From Winogradskyella eximia (GTDB taxonomy: Bacteria > Bacteroidota > Bacteroidia > Flavobacteriales > Flavobacteriaceae), in assembly GCF_003386165.1 (NCBI RefSeq), contig NZ_QRDV01000009.1, positions 62,001 to 126,000 on the forward strand: a stretch of 64,000 bases of DNA. The letters run 5' to 3'. Shown here piece by piece: positions 1 through 8,620 of the stretch. The number at the start of each line of letters is the position of its first letter. The stretch's first letter is position 1. Both the position numbers and the translations under genes were made by a program. The notes under the pieces are model-generated. The model did not search any database. It saw only the letters and a program-made list of their open reading frames with translations, and had not been told where the DNA came from.

Positions 1-1
1 T

Positions 2-304
2 CCTATTTTTAATGACGCCATAAAACATGCTGAAAACTCAGAAATTATAAATCTTGAGTATTTAGAGTTATTTGGAATTAAAAAAGTTTCAACTGTAAAT
101 GACGTTTGGAAACAGTTATATCTAGCCGTAAAACCAAAGTTGCACAAATCGCATTACGAAGCTATTGAGTTTATTTTAGAAGAAGGCACTTTAGCAACAC
201 GTATATTAAAATCGATTGGTAATAATACTTCCGAAGCACACATTATTTCAGTGTATCGTGAGATGCAAAATTGTTTAAAAACCAATACGTTATTTCAACC
301 ATGA
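2..304 (+). CDS. C-terminal part of probable glutamate-cysteine ligase-like (GCS2 family) protein
   Basis: An open frame runs in from the left edge and stops at a TGA that overlaps the next start in an ATGA arrangement. About 100 residues are visible. The stretch LEEGTLATRILKSIGNN resembles the end of carboxylate-amine ligases of the GCS2/YbdK type, and such genes often stand beside N-formylglutamate amidohydrolase family genes in flavobacteria. Catalytic parts lie outside the window, so the call rests on a short tail plus context. The overlap suggests translational coupling with the downstream gene. Confidence 0.5.
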   Translation, partial: PIFNDAIKHAENSEIINLEYLELFGIKKVSTVNDVWKQLYLAVKPKLHKSHYEAIEFILEEGTLATRILKSIGNNTSEAHIISVYREMQNCLKTNTLFQP

Positions 305-972
305 AACTCGTTTTAACTTGTGAACATGGAGGAAATGACATTCCTGATAATTATAACAAACAATTCAATAATAAAGCCGTTTTAAAGACGCATCGTGCTT
401 ATGATTTGGGAACACTAGATGTATTTCAATATTTAAAACCTTTGTCTGATGCCTCATTTTATAATACAACAAGTCGGTTATTGGTAGAACTGAATCGTTC
501 ATTACATCATAAAAATTTATTTTCAGAGTTTACAAAAAACGTATCTAAAGATGAGAAAACTAAAATTTTAAAACAGTACTATTTACCCTACCGAATTGCA
601 GTTGAAAATAACATTAAAAGTTATACTGAAAACGGTGAAACCGTTCTACACCTGTCTATTCATAGTTTTACACCAATTTTTAATGGTGAAGAAAGACATT
701 GTGATATAGGTTTATTATATGATTCCGCTAAAAAACAAGAGCAACAGTATTGCAAACAATTGAAAACAGATCTTTTAAAACAAGATTCTAACTTAAATGT
801 AAGATTCAATTATCCTTATTTAGGAAAAGCGGATGGATTCACGACCTATTTAAGGAAGCAATTTCCTAATAATTACTTAGGAATTGAGATTGAGTTGAAC
901 CAAAAGTTTGCAAAACAAAACAGTATGGATTCAAAATTAAAACAGACTGTTTATAACGCTTTAGATTACTAA
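301..972 (+). CDS. N-formylglutamate amidohydrolase family protein
   Basis: This 223-residue protein belongs to the FGase-like hydrolase family, which removes N-formyl or similar acyl groups from amino acid derivatives in the cytoplasm. Visible signs are the N-terminal LTCEHGGNDIP motif with likely metal-binding His/Glu, the LNRS segment and LSIHSFTP in the middle, all in family order. The frame is open further upstream to 271, but the ATG at 301 overlaps the upstream TGA (ATGA) and puts the conserved strand right at the N-terminus, so 301 is preferred. It is probably co-transcribed with the preceding ligase-like gene. The exact substrate cannot be read from sequence. Confidence 0.72.
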   Translation: MKLVLTCEHGGNDIPDNYNKQFNNKAVLKTHRAYDLGTLDVFQYLKPLSDASFYNTTSRLLVELNRSLHHKNLFSEFTKNVSKDEKTKILKQYYLPYRIAVENNIKSYTENGETVLHLSIHSFTPIFNGEERHCDIGLLYDSAKKQEQQYCKQLKTDLLKQDSNLNVRFNYPYLGKADGFTTYLRKQFPNNYLGIEIELNQKFAKQNSMDSKLKQTVYNALDY

Positions 973-1070
973 TTCTAACCACACTAAATTCATAAAAACT
1001 TCAAGTTACAGTTATCTAGACTTAGATATAAAAAAATTGTAATACTGATAGTTTTAAACCATTAATGTCA

Positions 1071-1652
1071 CTAAACTAAAATGCGAATATTAGCATAACT
1101 ATTCTCCAAAGCTTGTTGAGATGCCTTAGCATCTAACCATTCTACCTTAGTAATACCTTCGTTTTCTTGTGGAAACAACTCTCCTTCAAAATCTGTTTTC
1201 ATTTCAAACCAATAGGTTATTTTGATTCTATGCTTACCATTACGCTTAAAAATATGATATGTAGTAGGTAATGGTTTTACGATTTTTAAACCTTGCACGC
1301 CTGTCTCCTCTTCTACTTCACGTATCGCAGTTTGTTCTATAGTTTCTTTACGTTCGGCTTTACCCTTAGGTAAATCCCATTTATCATTTCTGTAAATAAA
1401 AAGAATTTCGTTTTTTGAGTTGTAAGCTTTTCCTCCACCAGCAACGACATTAGGCAAAAGTGTCAAAAACTTTTTAAGCAGTTTATCCTCATTCTTATGA
1501 ATTAAGTGCACCGCTTTTAAATCTGTATTGTTTAAGGTCTTAATAACCTTACCAATATTTACCGACTTTAAAAGAAAGGATTTAAAATCAGTTTCCTTTG
1601 TGTTTTCTGTAGTTAAAATAATAGGTTTATCGCCTACATAAATAGTGTACAT
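1071..1652 (-). CDS. NUDIX hydrolase
   Basis: The protein hydrolyses a nucleoside-diphosphate-linked substrate. A complete Nudix box (pattern GX5EX7REUXEEXGU) begins at GKAERKE and ends at REVEEETGV, about residues 97-119 counted from the preferred start. The frame continues to an ATG at 1673, but homologues I recall begin with MY-type N-termini, so the ATG at 1652 (MYTIYVGDKP) is preferred and gives 193 residues. The substrate is unknown. It faces pyrE across a roughly 120-bp divergent promoter region. Confidence 0.82.
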   Translation of the reverse strand: MYTIYVGDKPIILTTENTKETDFKSFLLKSVNIGKVIKTLNNTDLKAVHLIHKNEDKLLKKFLTLLPNVVAGGGKAYNSKNEILFIYRNDKWDLPKGKAERKETIEQTAIREVEEETGVQGLKIVKPLPTTYHIFKRNGKHRIKITYWFEMKTDFEGELFPQENEGITKVEWLDAKASQQALENSYANIRILV

Positions 1653-1760
1653 CGTTTGGATTTGTTTCAGCATTCCTTTTGTAAAAATATTATTTTTTAC
1701 GACAAAGTATTTGAAATGAAATTTATTTTCGATTAAAATTTTCTAAACTTTAAATTTCAT

Positions 1761-1768
1761 TATTTTTG
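1761..1768 (+). promoter_or_regulatory. -7 promoter element of pyrE
   Basis: TATTTTTG fits the Bacteroidota -7 consensus TAnnTTTG. Only four bases separate it from the pyrE ATG, so the transcript would start at or next to the start codon. No good -33 TTTG is seen at the usual distance. Confidence 0.5.
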
Positions 1769-1772
1769 TATC

Positions 1773-2417
1773 ATGATTTTTAACAAAGATACTGCCAAAA
1801 AAACAGCAGAAGTTTTACTGCAAATTAATGCTATAAAATTGCAACCTAGCGACCCCTTCACATGGGCTTCTGGATGGAAATCACCAATTTATTGTGACAA
1901 CAGAGTTGTGTTATCATTTCCAACAATTAGAAATTATATTAGAGAAACTATAGCCAGAAATATTGAAGAACTTTATGGCAAACCAGACGTTATTGCTGGT
2001 GTTGCCACAGGTGCTATTGGTATTGGTGCTTTAGTTGCAGACTATTTAAATCTTCCTTTTATTTATGTAAGACCTGAAGCTAAAAAACACGGTCGCCAAA
2101 ACCAAATTGAAGGTTATATTAAAAAAGGGCAAACCGTAGTTGTAGTAGAAGACTTAATTAGTACAGGAATGAGCAGCCTCAATGCTGTGAAAGCACTAAA
2201 TGAAGCAGAAGTTAACGTTAAAGGTATGGTTGCTATATTTTCTTATGGTTTTGATATTGCCACTAAGAATTTTAAAGATGCCAATGTAGAATTACACACC
2301 CTTGGCAATTACGAAAACCTCTTAGAACAAGCCGTAGACACTTTTTATATCACCAAAGAGCAACAAGACATTTTAGCACAATGGAATGCTAATCCTAGTA
2401 AATGGAACGCTAATTGA
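1773..2417 (+). CDS. pyrE: Orotate phosphoribosyltransferase
   Basis: PyrE joins orotate to PRPP to form orotidine 5'-monophosphate in de novo pyrimidine synthesis in the cytoplasm. The 214-residue length is normal. The PRPP-binding signature VVVVEDLISTGMSS lies at about residues 122-135, and the loop KKHGRQNQIEG around 104-114 supplies the catalytic lysine and flexible loop. It starts four bases after a -7-like element, suggesting a leaderless message. An SRPBCC protein follows on the same strand after about 80 bp, an arrangement I recognise from flavobacteria. Confidence 0.96.
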   Translation: MIFNKDTAKKTAEVLLQINAIKLQPSDPFTWASGWKSPIYCDNRVVLSFPTIRNYIRETIARNIEELYGKPDVIAGVATGAIGIGALVADYLNLPFIYVRPEAKKHGRQNQIEGYIKKGQTVVVVEDLISTGMSSLNAVKALNEAEVNVKGMVAIFSYGFDIATKNFKDANVELHTLGNYENLLEQAVDTFYITKEQQDILAQWNANPSKWNAN

Positions 2418-2499
2418 TATAAGTATCATAAGATTGTTGAGTCGTTTAGCTGTATAGTTAAAACTTAACGACAAACAAAAACAACATAACATTATAACA

Positions 2500-2895
2500 A
2501 TGAATTTAGAATCACCAAAAGTAACTTTAGATAAATCGGCAGAAGAAACCTTTAATTTTCTATCTGATGTTAAAAATTTTGAAAGCCTAATGCCTGATAA
2601 TATTAGCAAATTTGAAGTTTTAGAAAATGACAAATTTCTATTCGCATTAAAAGGAATGCCAGAAATTATTTTAAAGAAAAAGGAAGCTGTAGCGAATAAC
2701 AAAATTGTTTTAGGAGCTGCTGGCGGAAAATTAGACTTTGCGCTAATTGCAGATATTACTGAAATTGAGCCAAATAAAACAGACGTAAAATTAAATTTCG
2801 AAGGAGAATTCAACGCCATGATGGCCATGATGATTAAAGGTCCTATTAGTAAATTTATAGAGACTTTAGTAACTAATATGAAAACTGAGATTTAA
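2500..2895 (+). CDS. SRPBCC-fold (START/polyketide cyclase-like) protein
   Basis: This 131-residue protein looks like a single SRPBCC/CoxG-like lipid- or ligand-binding domain. It shows the usual start SPKVTLDKSAEETFNFLSDVKNFESLMPD, a central beta-rich part and a C-terminal helix GPISKFIETLVTNM. Its ligand and role are unknown. It lies just after pyrE and its end overlaps the convergent birA stop by four bases, leaving no room for a terminator between them. Confidence 0.65.
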   Translation: MNLESPKVTLDKSAEETFNFLSDVKNFESLMPDNISKFEVLENDKFLFALKGMPEIILKKKEAVANNKIVLGAAGGKLDFALIADITEIEPNKTDVKLNFEGEFNAMMAMMIKGPISKFIETLVTNMKTEI

Positions 2896-3623
2896 AATAA
2901 TAGCATTATTTCTTTTAAATCAAAAGTTTTAATCAGTTCATCCTCCGTCCAAACTTTAAGGTGTCCATAATCAGTAACACCTTTAATAATACCAGAAAAG
3001 CTCTCATCTTTAGATGTTCTAAAAGTTGAGGGCTTTTCTTTTCTAAATAAAAGACTTTCGTATTCTAATTTTATTTCAGCGTGTTTTTTTGATTCTAATA
3101 AATTAAAATAAACTCTCAACTGCTTTAATACTTCAAAAAGCACTTCATCTTTATTATAAATTACTCCAGTGAGCAAACTCATTGAGGACGCATTTGGTAA
3201 ATTATCAAAAAATTTCTGATTTAAATTAAGCCCAAATCCAATTATTGAACCTTGAAGACTATTATTTTTTATGACATTTTCTATTAATATACCACATAAT
3301 TTAGTGTCTGCTGACAAAATGTCGTTAGGCCATTTAATACGTAATTGAGGTATTTTAAAGACACTTAAAGCTTTGAAGATTGCCAAAGAAACAGTCATAC
3401 TAATATAAAACTGATCGCCAACATTAATAGAAGGCAATTTTTTAAACACACTCGCAGTGAGGTTTTTACCGCTTTCAGAGTGCCATTCCGCTCCCATTTG
3501 CCCTCTACCTTGTGTTTGTTTTTCGGCAACAACAATGGTATAATCTTTGGGTAACGTAACTGATGCCAAATCCTTTAGATAAGTATTTGTAGAAGCAATG
3601 GCATCAAGTTTGATTATATACAT
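2892..3623 (-). CDS. birA: Biotin--[acetyl-CoA-carboxylase] ligase
   Basis: BirA activates biotin as biotinyl-AMP and attaches it to the biotin carrier domain of carboxylases. The 243-residue protein has the GRGQMG loop at 39-44 (the usual GRGR motif region) and KWPND at 97-101, both in the ligase core. There is no N-terminal winged helix, so it is a ligase only and cannot act as a biotin repressor the way E. coli BirA does. It is divergent from rsfS. Confidence 0.93.
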   Translation of the reverse strand: MYIIKLDAIASTNTYLKDLASVTLPKDYTIVVAEKQTQGRGQMGAEWHSESGKNLTASVFKKLPSINVGDQFYISMTVSLAIFKALSVFKIPQLRIKWPNDILSADTKLCGILIENVIKNNSLQGSIIGFGLNLNQKFFDNLPNASSMSLLTGVIYNKDEVLFEVLKQLRVYFNLLESKKHAEIKLEYESLLFRKEKPSTFRTSKDESFSGIIKGVTDYGHLKVWTEDELIKTFDLKEIMLLF

Positions 3624-3689
3624 TAACTAGGCAATTATATTTTATAGTTTTCTTATGACAATTAGAGCTTAAAAGAACTAAAAAAATAA

Positions 3690-3697
3690 TAACTTTG
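3690..3697 (+). promoter_or_regulatory. -7 promoter element of rsfS-ftsH
   Basis: TAACTTTG matches TAnnTTTG and lies 19 bases before the rsfS start. The -33 box is not clear. Confidence 0.55.
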
Positions 3698-3716
3698 CAA
3701 AAATTAATACAATTTA

Positions 3717-4088
3717 ATGACAAAAGATAAAATCCCTGTAGATCAACTTATAACAAGTATAATTGGTGGCATCGAAGAAGTAAAGGGAAAAGAGATAACA
3801 ATTTTAGACCTAAGAGAGATAGAAAATACGGTTTGTGACTATTTTATAATTTGCGAAGGTTCTTCAAATACGCAAGTAAACGCAATCGTTGGATCCATAC
3901 AAAAACAAGTTAGCAAAGCACTTAAAGACAAACCTTGGCATATTGAGGGTACCGACAATGCTGAATGGGTTTTAATGGACTATGTTAATGTTGTAGTACA
4001 TGTGTTTCAAAAACAGATAAGAGAATACTATGATATTGAAGGTCTTTGGGGAGATGCTAAAATCACCCAAATAGAAACGAGTTACTAA
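3717..4088 (+). CDS. rsfS: Ribosomal silencing factor RsfS (Iojap/YbeB)
   Basis: RsfS binds ribosomal protein L14 on the 50S subunit and prevents joining of subunits during starvation. The 123-residue length and the sequences LDLREIENTVCDYFIICEGSS, WHIEGTDNAEWVLMDYVNVVVHVF and EYYDIEGLWGDA are typical of the family. It is followed after 18 bases by ftsH, and this pair is a usual flavobacterial operon. Confidence 0.95.
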   Translation: MTKDKIPVDQLITSIIGGIEEVKGKEITILDLREIENTVCDYFIICEGSSNTQVNAIVGSIQKQVSKALKDKPWHIEGTDNAEWVLMDYVNVVVHVFQKQIREYYDIEGLWGDAKITQIETSY

Positions 4089-4106
4089 AAAAGAGAAACG
4101 CTTATA

Positions 4107-6050
4107 ATGGCAAAAGACAATAAAAATTTAAATAAAAAACCGAAGGTAAGTCCTTATTGGATTTACGGAATAATTATAGCTGTATTCTTAGCAATCCAAC
4201 TGTTTTCTGGTGGTTTTGGAGATACGTCTGGTAGTAAAACTACACCAGCAGAGTTTTTTCAATATCTAAAAAACGGTGACGTAAAAAAGGTTGAAATCAT
4301 TAACAACCGTATTGCAAGAGTCTATTTAACTAAAGAAGCTCAAGAACAAGACGTACATAAGAAATCGAAGCCAAAATCGTTATTACCTGCAGTTGCAACA
4401 GCTCCTAACTATCAATTTGAGTTTGGTGATTTAAAATTATTTCAAGAAGAAATCGCTAAAATCAAAGCAGAAGATAATGTTGATGTTAATGTAGCATTTG
4501 ATTCAGAACAAAATGTTTGGGGAGATTTATTACTCACATTATTACCTTTTGTTTTAATCATTGGTGTATGGATCTTTATTATGAGACGTATGTCTGGAGG
4601 CGGAGGCGGAGGCGCTGGCGGACAGATTTTTAATATCGGAAAATCTAAAGCTAAGCTCTTTGACGAAAAAATAGATACCAAAACATCATTTAAAGATGTT
4701 GCTGGTTTAGAAGGCGCAAAAGAAGAAGTACAAGAAATTGTAGACTTCTTAAAATTCCCAGAAAAATACACCTCATTAGGTGGTAAAATTCCTAAAGGAG
4801 CCTTATTAGTAGGACCTCCAGGAACGGGTAAAACCTTATTAGCTAAAGCTGTTGCTGGTGAAGCGCAAGTGCCATTCTTTTCTTTATCTGGATCAGATTT
4901 TGTAGAGATGTTTGTTGGTGTTGGTGCATCTAGAGTAAGAGACTTATTTAAACAAGCTAAAGAGAAATCACCATCAATTATTTTTATTGATGAGATTGAC
5001 GCTATCGGTAGAGCAAGAGGAAAGAATAACATGTCTGGTTCTAATGATGAGCGCGAAAACACGCTAAACCAACTTTTAACAGAGATGGATGGTTTTGGTA
5101 CCAATACAAATGTTATTGTATTAGCGGCAACCAACAGAGCTGATGTTTTAGATAGTGCATTAATGAGAGCTGGTCGTTTTGACCGTCAAATTTATGTAGA
5201 TCTTCCAGATGTAAGAGAGCGTAAAGAAATTTTTGAAGTGCATTTACGTCCACTTAAAAAAGAAGAAACCTTAGATATCGATTTCTTAGCAAAACAAACA
5301 CCAGGTTTCTCTGGTGCAGATATTGCCAACGTTTGTAATGAAGCAGCTTTAATTGCTGCGAGAAAAGGAAAGAAAGCTGTAAACAAGCAAGATTTCTTAG
5401 ATGCGGTAGATAGAATTATTGGAGGTTTAGAAAAGAAAAACAAAATTATTACTCCAGCAGAAAAGAGAGCTGTTGCTTTCCATGAAGCTGGTCATGCAAC
5501 TGTAAGTTGGATGCTTGAGCATGCTGCTCCTTTAGTAAAAGTAACTATTGTACCTAGAGGACGTTCTTTAGGTGCTGCATGGTATTTACCAGAAGAACGC
5601 TTAATTGTTCACCCAGAACAAATGCTAGATGAAATGTGTGCCGCTTTAGGTGGAAGAGCTGCTGAAAAAGTAATTTTTGATAAAATTTCTACTGGAGCTT
5701 TAAGTGACTTAGAAAAAGTAACCAAACAAGCTAGAGCTATGGTGACGGTTTATGGTTTGAGTGACAAAGTAGGTAACTTAACATATTATGATTCTTCAGG
5801 GCAATCTGAATATGGATTCACAAAACCATATAGTGAAAAAACAGCTGAGCTAATTGATCAAGAAATCTCAGATATTATTGAAAAACAATATCAACGTGCT
5901 ATTGCATTATTAGAGAAAAATAAAGATAAGCTTACAGAATTGGCAGAAGTACTTTTAGATAAAGAAGTTATTTTCAAAGATAATCTTGAAAAAATCTTTG
6001 GAAAACGTGCTTTTGAAAATTCAGCTATTATTAGCGAAGAGGAAGAATAA
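4107..6050 (+). CDS. ftsH: ATP-dependent zinc metalloprotease FtsH
   Basis: FtsH is a membrane-anchored hexameric AAA protease that degrades misfolded membrane proteins and regulators. Visible in order are a first membrane segment at about 14-33, a periplasmic part, a second membrane segment near 141-160, a Gly-rich linker, Walker A GPPGTGKT at 236-243, Walker B IIFIDEID, the AAA second region of homology, the zinc site HEAGH at 459-463 and the third ligand Asp534 in SDLEKVTKQA. The length of 647 residues is normal. It is co-transcribed with rsfS and ends at a strong hairpin. Confidence 0.98.
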   Translation: MAKDNKNLNKKPKVSPYWIYGIIIAVFLAIQLFSGGFGDTSGSKTTPAEFFQYLKNGDVKKVEIINNRIARVYLTKEAQEQDVHKKSKPKSLLPAVATAPNYQFEFGDLKLFQEEIAKIKAEDNVDVNVAFDSEQNVWGDLLLTLLPFVLIIGVWIFIMRRMSGGGGGGAGGQIFNIGKSKAKLFDEKIDTKTSFKDVAGLEGAKEEVQEIVDFLKFPEKYTSLGGKIPKGALLVGPPGTGKTLLAKAVAGEAQVPFFSLSGSDFVEMFVGVGASRVRDLFKQAKEKSPSIIFIDEIDAIGRARGKNNMSGSNDERENTLNQLLTEMDGFGTNTNVIVLAATNRADVLDSALMRAGRFDRQIYVDLPDVRERKEIFEVHLRPLKKEETLDIDFLAKQTPGFSGADIANVCNEAALIAARKGKKAVNKQDFLDAVDRIIGGLEKKNKIITPAEKRAVAFHEAGHATVSWMLEHAAPLVKVTIVPRGRSLGAAWYLPEERLIVHPEQMLDEMCAALGGRAAEKVIFDKISTGALSDLEKVTKQARAMVTVYGLSDKVGNLTYYDSSGQSEYGFTKPYSEKTAELIDQEISDIIEKQYQRAIALLEKNKDKLTELAEVLLDKEVIFKDNLEKIFGKRAFENSAIISEEEE

Positions 6051-6198
6051 ATAATTCTTATAATAAGATAGAATTCATTTAAAATTTCACTGTTCTATAT
6101 TGGCTTTATTATTACACCATAGAGTTCATAATAGCGAGAATTTAACTTCTCAAAGTGATAGTTTTCCACTAAAAACAAAACTTTAAATGAGTTCATAT

Positions 6199-6237
6199 AA
6201 AAAACTTAAATTAACCCAATGTTAATTTAAGTTTTTT
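6199..6237 (+). terminator. Intrinsic terminator after ftsH
   Basis: A perfect 16-bp stem (6199-6214 with 6222-6237, loop cccaatg) ends in a run of T. The stem is AT-rich with A and T tracts on both sides, so it could work both ways. The rest of the 6051-6283 gap shows no gene. Confidence 0.85.
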
Positions 6238-6245
6238 TATATTTG
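6238..6245 (+). promoter_or_regulatory. -7 promoter element of the LUD-cdsA-psd operon
   Basis: TATATTTG fits TAnnTTTG and directly abuts the 3' arm of the ftsH terminator. The LUD gene starts 38 bases further on. Confidence 0.45.
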
Positions 6246-6283
6246 AAAATAACATAAACGACAGGATTAATAGCAACTATTGA

Positions 6284-6892
6284 ATGAGCTTATTTCGTAA
6301 ATTCTTCGGAAAAAAGTCTGAACAGACTGAAGAACACATACCAAATCAAGAGCGAGGCAAATATATGCCCGAAGTTAAGCTACCTGTAGATGAACGCTTT
6401 ACTATTAACTTTAAAGCTAATGGTGGTAAATTTTTATATTGCGAAAATTTTGATGAAGTAAAAGAAAGCTTTGATGCTATCTTGAAAGAAAATAATTGGC
6501 AAAACGATAAAGTCTTTCTATTTGATCAACGTTTAACGGAATTATTTAAAAATTTTAATCTTAACAGCACAAAAAAACTATCAGAAAGCACTTATTTTTT
6601 ATCCACTTGTGAATATTTAATTTCTGATGATGGTTCTTTATTGATTTCATCGAATCAAATTGCTGAAAAAAAATTAATTGAACTACCAGATCACTTTATA
6701 ATTTATGCCACAACTAGCCAGTTTGTAGAAACCATTGGCGAAGGTCTTAAAGGTATAAAAGCAAAAAATAAAGTAACTATACCTACAAACATCACTACCA
6801 TTAAGCATTTTAAAACAGCTGACGACAAAGACTTTTTAACTTATGGCAGCAGTTCTAAAAACCTATATTTACTTTTATTAGAAGATCTATAA
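6284..6892 (+). CDS. LUD domain (LutC/YkgG-like) protein
   Basis: The 202-residue protein resembles single-domain LUD proteins related to LutC, a part of lactate utilisation iron-sulfur complexes. Here it stands without lutA and lutB, next to phospholipid genes, so a lactate role is doubtful. Conserved-looking parts are CEYLISDDGSLLISSNQ and the central FIIYATTSQFV. The start at 6284 gives MSLFRKFFGKK, typical of the flavobacterial forms. Its stop TAA shares a base with the cdsA ATG (TAATG), so the two genes are translationally coupled. Confidence 0.75.
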   Translation: MSLFRKFFGKKSEQTEEHIPNQERGKYMPEVKLPVDERFTINFKANGGKFLYCENFDEVKESFDAILKENNWQNDKVFLFDQRLTELFKNFNLNSTKKLSESTYFLSTCEYLISDDGSLLISSNQIAEKKLIELPDHFIIYATTSQFVETIGEGLKGIKAKNKVTIPTNITTIKHFKTADDKDFLTYGSSSKNLYLLLLEDL

Positions 6893-7713
6893 TGAAAGAG
6901 GTAGCTATAAGAGCCATTTCTGGTGCTGTATATGTATTACTACTTATAGGTTCTTTATTTGTACAAGAAGCTTCTATTATTCTAATTGCTATATTTGGTA
7001 TTATATCTCTATCTGAATTTAGCAACCTCATTAAACTTAAATCATTCATTCAATACATCATTTTCGTTATTATATACGGAGGATTTTGGTATATGTGTAT
7101 TCAAAACACGGATATATCTTTTAATGATGAAGCCATTCAAATTTTATTAGTCATTACCATATTTGTAAATTTAATTTTAATTAAAGATTTATTTACTTCA
7201 AAGAGAATTCCTCTTTTTAAAGTTAAACGCTATATTGCCTCTACGTTCTATTTATCGAGTGGTTTTGTTTTTATGCTGCTAATTGCAAATTACAATTATG
7301 TATTTACGCCAGAATTATTATTAGGAGGATTTATACTTATTTGGGTTAATGATAGTGCAGCTTATTTGGTTGGTAAAAACTTTGGGAAACAAAAATTATT
7401 TCCGAGCATATCACCAAAAAAAACAATAGAAGGGTTCTTAGGTGGCTTATTTTTTGCCTGTATTTCTAGTCATTTTATTGCAAACTACACAGAAACACTT
7501 GGATTTACACCTTGGTTAATATTAGCAATTGTGGTTAGTGTTTTAGGTACTTTTGGTGATTTAATTGAATCTAAGTTTAAGCGTCAAGCAGGTGTTAAAG
7601 ATAGCGGTATTATTATGCCAGGACACGGTGGACTACTAGATAGATTAGATAGTATTATATTTGCTTCACCGTTTATTTATTTATTTTTAAGAATTTCAAC
7701 TCATGTTTCATAA
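6892..7713 (+). CDS. cdsA: Phosphatidate cytidylyltransferase
   Basis: CdsA makes CDP-diacylglycerol from phosphatidic acid and CTP in the inner membrane, the branch point for phosphatidylethanolamine. The 273-residue protein has several hydrophobic segments and a perfect CDS signature near the C-terminus, running from SKFKRQAGVKDSG to MPGHGGLLDRLDS. It overlaps the LUD gene by one base and psd by eleven bases, so the block is one operon. Confidence 0.95.
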   Translation: MKEVAIRAISGAVYVLLLIGSLFVQEASIILIAIFGIISLSEFSNLIKLKSFIQYIIFVIIYGGFWYMCIQNTDISFNDEAIQILLVITIFVNLILIKDLFTSKRIPLFKVKRYIASTFYLSSGFVFMLLIANYNYVFTPELLLGGFILIWVNDSAAYLVGKNFGKQKLFPSISPKKTIEGFLGGLFFACISSHFIANYTETLGFTPWLILAIVVSVLGTFGDLIESKFKRQAGVKDSGIIMPGHGGLLDRLDSIIFASPFIYLFLRISTHVS

Positions 7714-8356
7714 AGAAGGTCATAAAATTATATTTATTACACTAGTCCTAGTTGTAGGTTCATTTTTTTTAATAGATGAATTTATTACAAACGAATGGAT
7801 TCGTAAGGGACTAATGCTAGCCATACTAGTATTCTTCATTTTAATTTTACAATTTTTTAGAAACCCAAAACGAAATACACATGTCAATGACAAACAGGCT
7901 TTATCTCCTGTTGATGGTAAAGTTGTTGTTATCGAAGAAGTAGAAGAAAATGAAGTTTTTAAGGATAAGCGTATTCAGGTTTCAGTTTTTATGTCACCTA
8001 TTAATGTTCATGTAACGCGCTATCCAATTTCAGGTAACGTTACTTTTAGCAAATATCACCCAGGGAAATATTTAGTAGCTTGGCACCCAAAAGCAAGTGA
8101 AGAAAACGAGCGTACAACTGTAGTTGTAGAAAATGAATACTTTGGAAAAATACTGTATAGACAAATTGCTGGTGCGCTTGCAAGACGAATTGTTAACTAC
8201 GCAAAAGTAAATGATAAAGTAGAACAAGGTGCTGACTCTGGATTTATAAAGTTTGGGTCGCGTGTTGATTTATTCTTACCTTTAGATGCAGATATTAAAG
8301 TAGAGCTTAACCAGAAAGTTAAAGGCGGAGAAAGTATCATTGCAGAAATTAAATGA
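7703..8356 (+). CDS. psd: Phosphatidylserine decarboxylase family protein
   Basis: Psd decarboxylates phosphatidylserine to phosphatidylethanolamine, the main lipid of this group. At 217 residues it is the short form. There are two N-terminal membrane segments (about 10-50), then SPVDGKVVVIEEV, VHVTRYP and the C-terminal FGSRVDLFLP, where self-cleavage between Gly and Ser yields the pyruvoyl group. It overlaps cdsA by 11 bases and the next gene by four (ATGA). Confidence 0.93.
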   Translation: MFHKEGHKIIFITLVLVVGSFFLIDEFITNEWIRKGLMLAILVFFILILQFFRNPKRNTHVNDKQALSPVDGKVVVIEEVEENEVFKDKRIQVSVFMSPINVHVTRYPISGNVTFSKYHPGKYLVAWHPKASEENERTTVVVENEYFGKILYRQIAGALARRIVNYAKVNDKVEQGADSGFIKFGSRVDLFLPLDADIKVELNQKVKGGESIIAEIK

Positions 8357-8619
8357 CATCAGAGGAATTAGACATAGAATTTATTGCAGCCGTAGATCGT
8401 GTAAACGATCATACAGAACCTTTTCCTGCAGATTTCTTACTGCGCCTCTATGCCTATTATAAAAAAGCAACGAATAATTATGATCGACCGAGTAGTCGTA
8501 AACCAATTATTAATGCATTTAAAGCCAATGCACTATTCCAAGTAAAAGATATTACAAGGGATGAAGCTAAACAAGAGTATATCAACCTTGTTACTAACTA
8601 CTTTTTGTATCGTAAATAA
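8353..8619 (+). CDS. Acyl-CoA-binding protein (ACBP family)
   Basis: This 88-residue protein is a stand-alone ACBP four-helix domain, which carries long-chain acyl-CoA in the cytoplasm. It shows the expected LLRLYAYYKKATNN segment and DEAKQEYINLVTNY at the end. The central KWDAWN-like stretch of eukaryotic ACBP is replaced by INAFKANALF. ACBP is rare in bacteria overall but regular in flavobacteria. It overlaps psd by ATGA, which ties it to phospholipid synthesis. Confidence 0.85.
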   Translation: MTSEELDIEFIAAVDRVNDHTEPFPADFLLRLYAYYKKATNNYDRPSSRKPIINAFKANALFQVKDITRDEAKQEYINLVTNYFLYRK

Positions 8620-8620
8620 T

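Noticed and set aside
271-300. ATG at 271 as start of the N-formylglutamate amidohydrolase-like gene
   Set aside because: It would overlap the upstream gene by over 30 bases; the ATG at 301 gives a normal ATGA overlap and the family N-terminus.
2373-2828. 151-codon open frame opposite the SRPBCC gene
   Set aside because: Shadow frame overlapping two real genes, with no recognisable protein.
4442-5134. 230-codon open frame opposite ftsH
   Set aside because: Shadow of ftsH codon bias; no family features, no promoter.
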